Part shown: positions 62,615-64,000 of the stretch, one piece after another
How positions within the stretch are numbered: position 1 is the stretch's first letter
How the letters are laid out: every line of letters begins with the position of its first letter
Source: Brevundimonas vesicularis
GTDB lineage: Bacteria; Pseudomonadota; Alphaproteobacteria; Caulobacterales; Caulobacteraceae
NCBI RefSeq assembly: GCF_027886425.1
Contig: NZ_CP115671.1
Location: forward strand, 2,976,001-3,040,000
Direction: 5' to 3'
Length of the DNA: 64,000 nucleotides
The notes under the pieces: generated by a model
The model's input: only the letters and a program-made list of their open reading frames with translations
What the model was told of the DNA's origin: nothing
The model's database searches: none
Program-made: the position numbers and the translations under genes

Positions 62615-64000
62615 CTAGAAGAGGATCTTGCGCAGATTGATGCGGAAGACGCGCCCCTGCGGGTCCAGATAGTCGCGCTGATAGTTGACCGGCGTCTGAC
62701 CGTCGCTGCTGGTCACCGAGACGCGGTCGTCAAAGATGTTCTGAACGCCGAAGCCGATCCGCGTGCCCTTCAGGAACGGGAAGCGCTCGACCCATGACGT
62801 GCGTTGGGTCAGATCAGCGAAGGCGAACAGATTGACGGTGGTCCGGCCCGAGAAGTCCAGATCGGGCGACCCCAGCGCGTCGCCATTGACCGTCGTGCCC
62901 GAGCGCCAGTTGGCGTTGACGAAGGCGCCCACGCCGTTTCTGGATAGGCCGGTCTGAAGCTGGACTTCGTGGCGCGACTGACCGCCCGAGCCGGAGATGG
63001 AATCGCCGTCCAGAAGATCCAGCGGCGCCAGTCCGTCGCGGATGGTGACCTTGTCCTGGACGCGCCAGGTGTGGGTCAGCGACAGGTTGAAGATGCCTTG
63101 GCCGGGCTGCATTCCGGATCTCCGTCCGCCGCGCATCCGTCCGCCGCCGGGGCCGCCCGGTCCGCCCGGTCCGCCCATCATCATCATTCCGCCGCCCGGG
63201 CCGCCGCCAGGACCGCCGCGTCCGCCCGGACCACGACCGCCCGCCGCCGCCGGGTTCGGCTTGCCGAACGGGCGCGAGAAGTTGAAACCCCACTGAACGT
63301 CCTGCTGCTCGCGCTTGAAGAAGTTCAGCGGACGGGCGTCGATGGACACCAACTGGCCGGGCGCGTTCGGATCGGCGCCGGGTTCAGGAGCAGCGCGCGT
63401 GAACCGCTCCGGCAGGGCTGCCTCAAGGTCGGGCGTAATGGCTGGGAAGCTGGAGATTTCGTTGTCCGCCTCGGTGCGGGTGTAGGCCAGGTTCAGGCGA
63501 AAATCCTTGTCCGACACCGGCTGCCAGTTCATGCCCAGCCTCAGGATGCGCCGATCCTCGGCCTGCAGATTGGGATCGCCGCCGGTGATGCGGTTGATCT
63601 CGACGGTCTGACCGGTGCGGAAGTCGAAGACCGGCGTATTCGGCGTCGATACCGTCGGGTCGTTCAACTGCTGAACCGTCGGGGCCTTACCCTCGTCGGA
63701 ATAGTTGGCCGAGAAGGACAGCCGCTCGACCGGCGACCAGTTCAGCCCGGCCCCGACCGAGGACACGCCGCCGAAGTCGGACAGCTCCTGATAGGCCAGG
63801 TTCAGATTGGCCGACAGATCGCCGATCTTGGGCAGGACGCCGCGCTCGACGTTGGAGATCGGCAGATCGAAGTTGGCCTGCACGCTGCCCGAGTTGCGCG
63901 ACTGCGACCGATCCACGGCGACACTTGAACCCAGGCTCTCGGAGAACCGCAGGCTCTCGGAATCCAGCGACTGATAACCGGCTCCGACCTTGAAGGTTGA
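62615..64000 (-). CDS. TonB-dependent receptor, C-terminal part
   Basis: 461 residues in the window; the frame is open to position 64000, so the plug and N-terminus lie beyond. Barrel strands typical of TonB-dependent receptors are seen (LSLDSESLRFSESLG-type, VERLSFSANYSDEGKAPTVQ, INRITGGDPNLQAEDRRILR, RIGFGVQNIFDDRVSVT), ending in RINLRKILF with the C-terminal Phe. A Gly/Pro-rich, Met-containing loop (about residues 250-300 of the visible part, GGRGPGGRGG ... GGMMMMGGPGG) interrupts the barrel, probably extracellular. The substrate is unknown. Confidence 0.9.
   Translation of the reverse strand, partial: STFKVGAGYQSLDSESLRFSESLGSSVAVDRSQSRNSGSVQANFDLPISNVERGVLPKIGDLSANLNLAYQELSDFGGVSSVGAGLNWSPVERLSFSANYSDEGKAPTVQQLNDPTVSTPNTPVFDFRTGQTVEINRITGGDPNLQAEDRRILRLGMNWQPVSDKDFRLNLAYTRTEADNEISSFPAITPDLEAALPERFTRAAPEPGADPNAPGQLVSIDARPLNFFKREQQDVQWGFNFSRPFGKPNPAAAGGRGPGGRGGPGGGPGGGMMMMGGPGGPGGPGGGRMRGGRRSGMQPGQGIFNLSLTHTWRVQDKVTIRDGLAPLDLLDGDSISGSGGQSRHEVQLQTGLSRNGVGAFVNANWRSGTTVNGDALGSPDLDFSGRTTVNLFAFADLTQRTSWVERFPFLKGTRIGFGVQNIFDDRVSVTSSDGQTPVNYQRDYLDPQGRVFRINLRKILF

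Overview
The window is a 64 kb piece of a GC-rich alphaproteobacterial chromosome, most likely from Caulobacteraceae and probably Brevundimonas. The strongest clue is the chemotaxis cluster, whose order (mcp, STAS protein, cheY, cheA, cheW, cheR, cheB, cheY, cheD, cheU, response regulator, cheE) is that of the major Caulobacter che operon. The FeuP/FeuQ-like two-component pair, CarD, several TorF/TIGR02001-type porins and frequent TTG starts preceded by good ribosome binding sites fit the same group. The genus is inferred from gene content and style, not from a database match.

Layout. 1-2450: end of a PLP-enzyme gene, a small lipoprotein, a TIGR02587/TIGR02588 membrane pair and a BLUF blue-light protein. 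2588-4664: a TPP riboswitch and thiC. 4715-6622: an accessory island of clearly lower GC with an unrecognised two-gene module (soluble protein plus four-helix membrane protein), a broken zeta-toxin-like kinase fragment and a MITE-like palindromic element. 6787-9719: an HTH protein, a second palindromic element, a FrnE-type DsbA protein, a DUF1206 membrane protein and a 60-residue protein. 9845-13603: Crp/Fnr regulator, FeuQ/FeuP-like kinase and regulator, PepSY-like protein and a small secreted protein. 13873-22682: a complete potassium-transport operon (two tiny membrane peptides, kdpA, kdpB, a small ORF, a TorF porin, kdpC, kdpD, kdpE). 22730-24327: histone-deacetylase-like hydrolase, 2H phosphoesterase, tRNA-Arg. 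24536-34840: the chemotaxis operon, headed by another TorF porin. 35156-39993: FixL/FixJ-like pair, Suv3-like RNA helicase and an S4 RNA-binding protein. 40064-45871: YceI, ferredoxin FdxA, CarD, DUF3617-like protein, ribosomal protein L28, M1 peptidase, transglutaminase. 46004-48762: heme oxygenase and bacteriophytochrome. 48819-54388: EamA transporter, cold-shock protein, extensin-like protein, PPK2, Rieske protein, GpsA, TsaD. 54429-56203: hemC, hemD, tRNA-Thr. 56375-58385: XRE regulator and a four-gene operon with a membrane-tethered LuxR-type regulator. 58545-62415: metK, pentapeptide-repeat protein, a shortened RibD-like deaminase, gpmA. 62615-64000: end of a TonB-dependent receptor.

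How the parts relate. The window is dense in signal transduction: five histidine kinases (FeuQ-like, KdpD, CheA, FixL-like, phytochrome) and two kinds of photoreceptor. Three cis-regulatory patterns recur or stand out: TGAAC-N6-TGAAC-like 11-bp direct repeats before four envelope-protein transcription units including the FeuPQ-like operon itself; a shared TGTCG-N5-CGACA palindrome before the Crp/Fnr gene and its small neighbour; and a near-perfect 22-bp palindrome before metK. Repeats are common: two MITE/REP-like elements and a short CTCAAGTAGCGCG repeat all sit between convergent genes. No rRNA, CRISPR array, intact transposase or integrase was seen.
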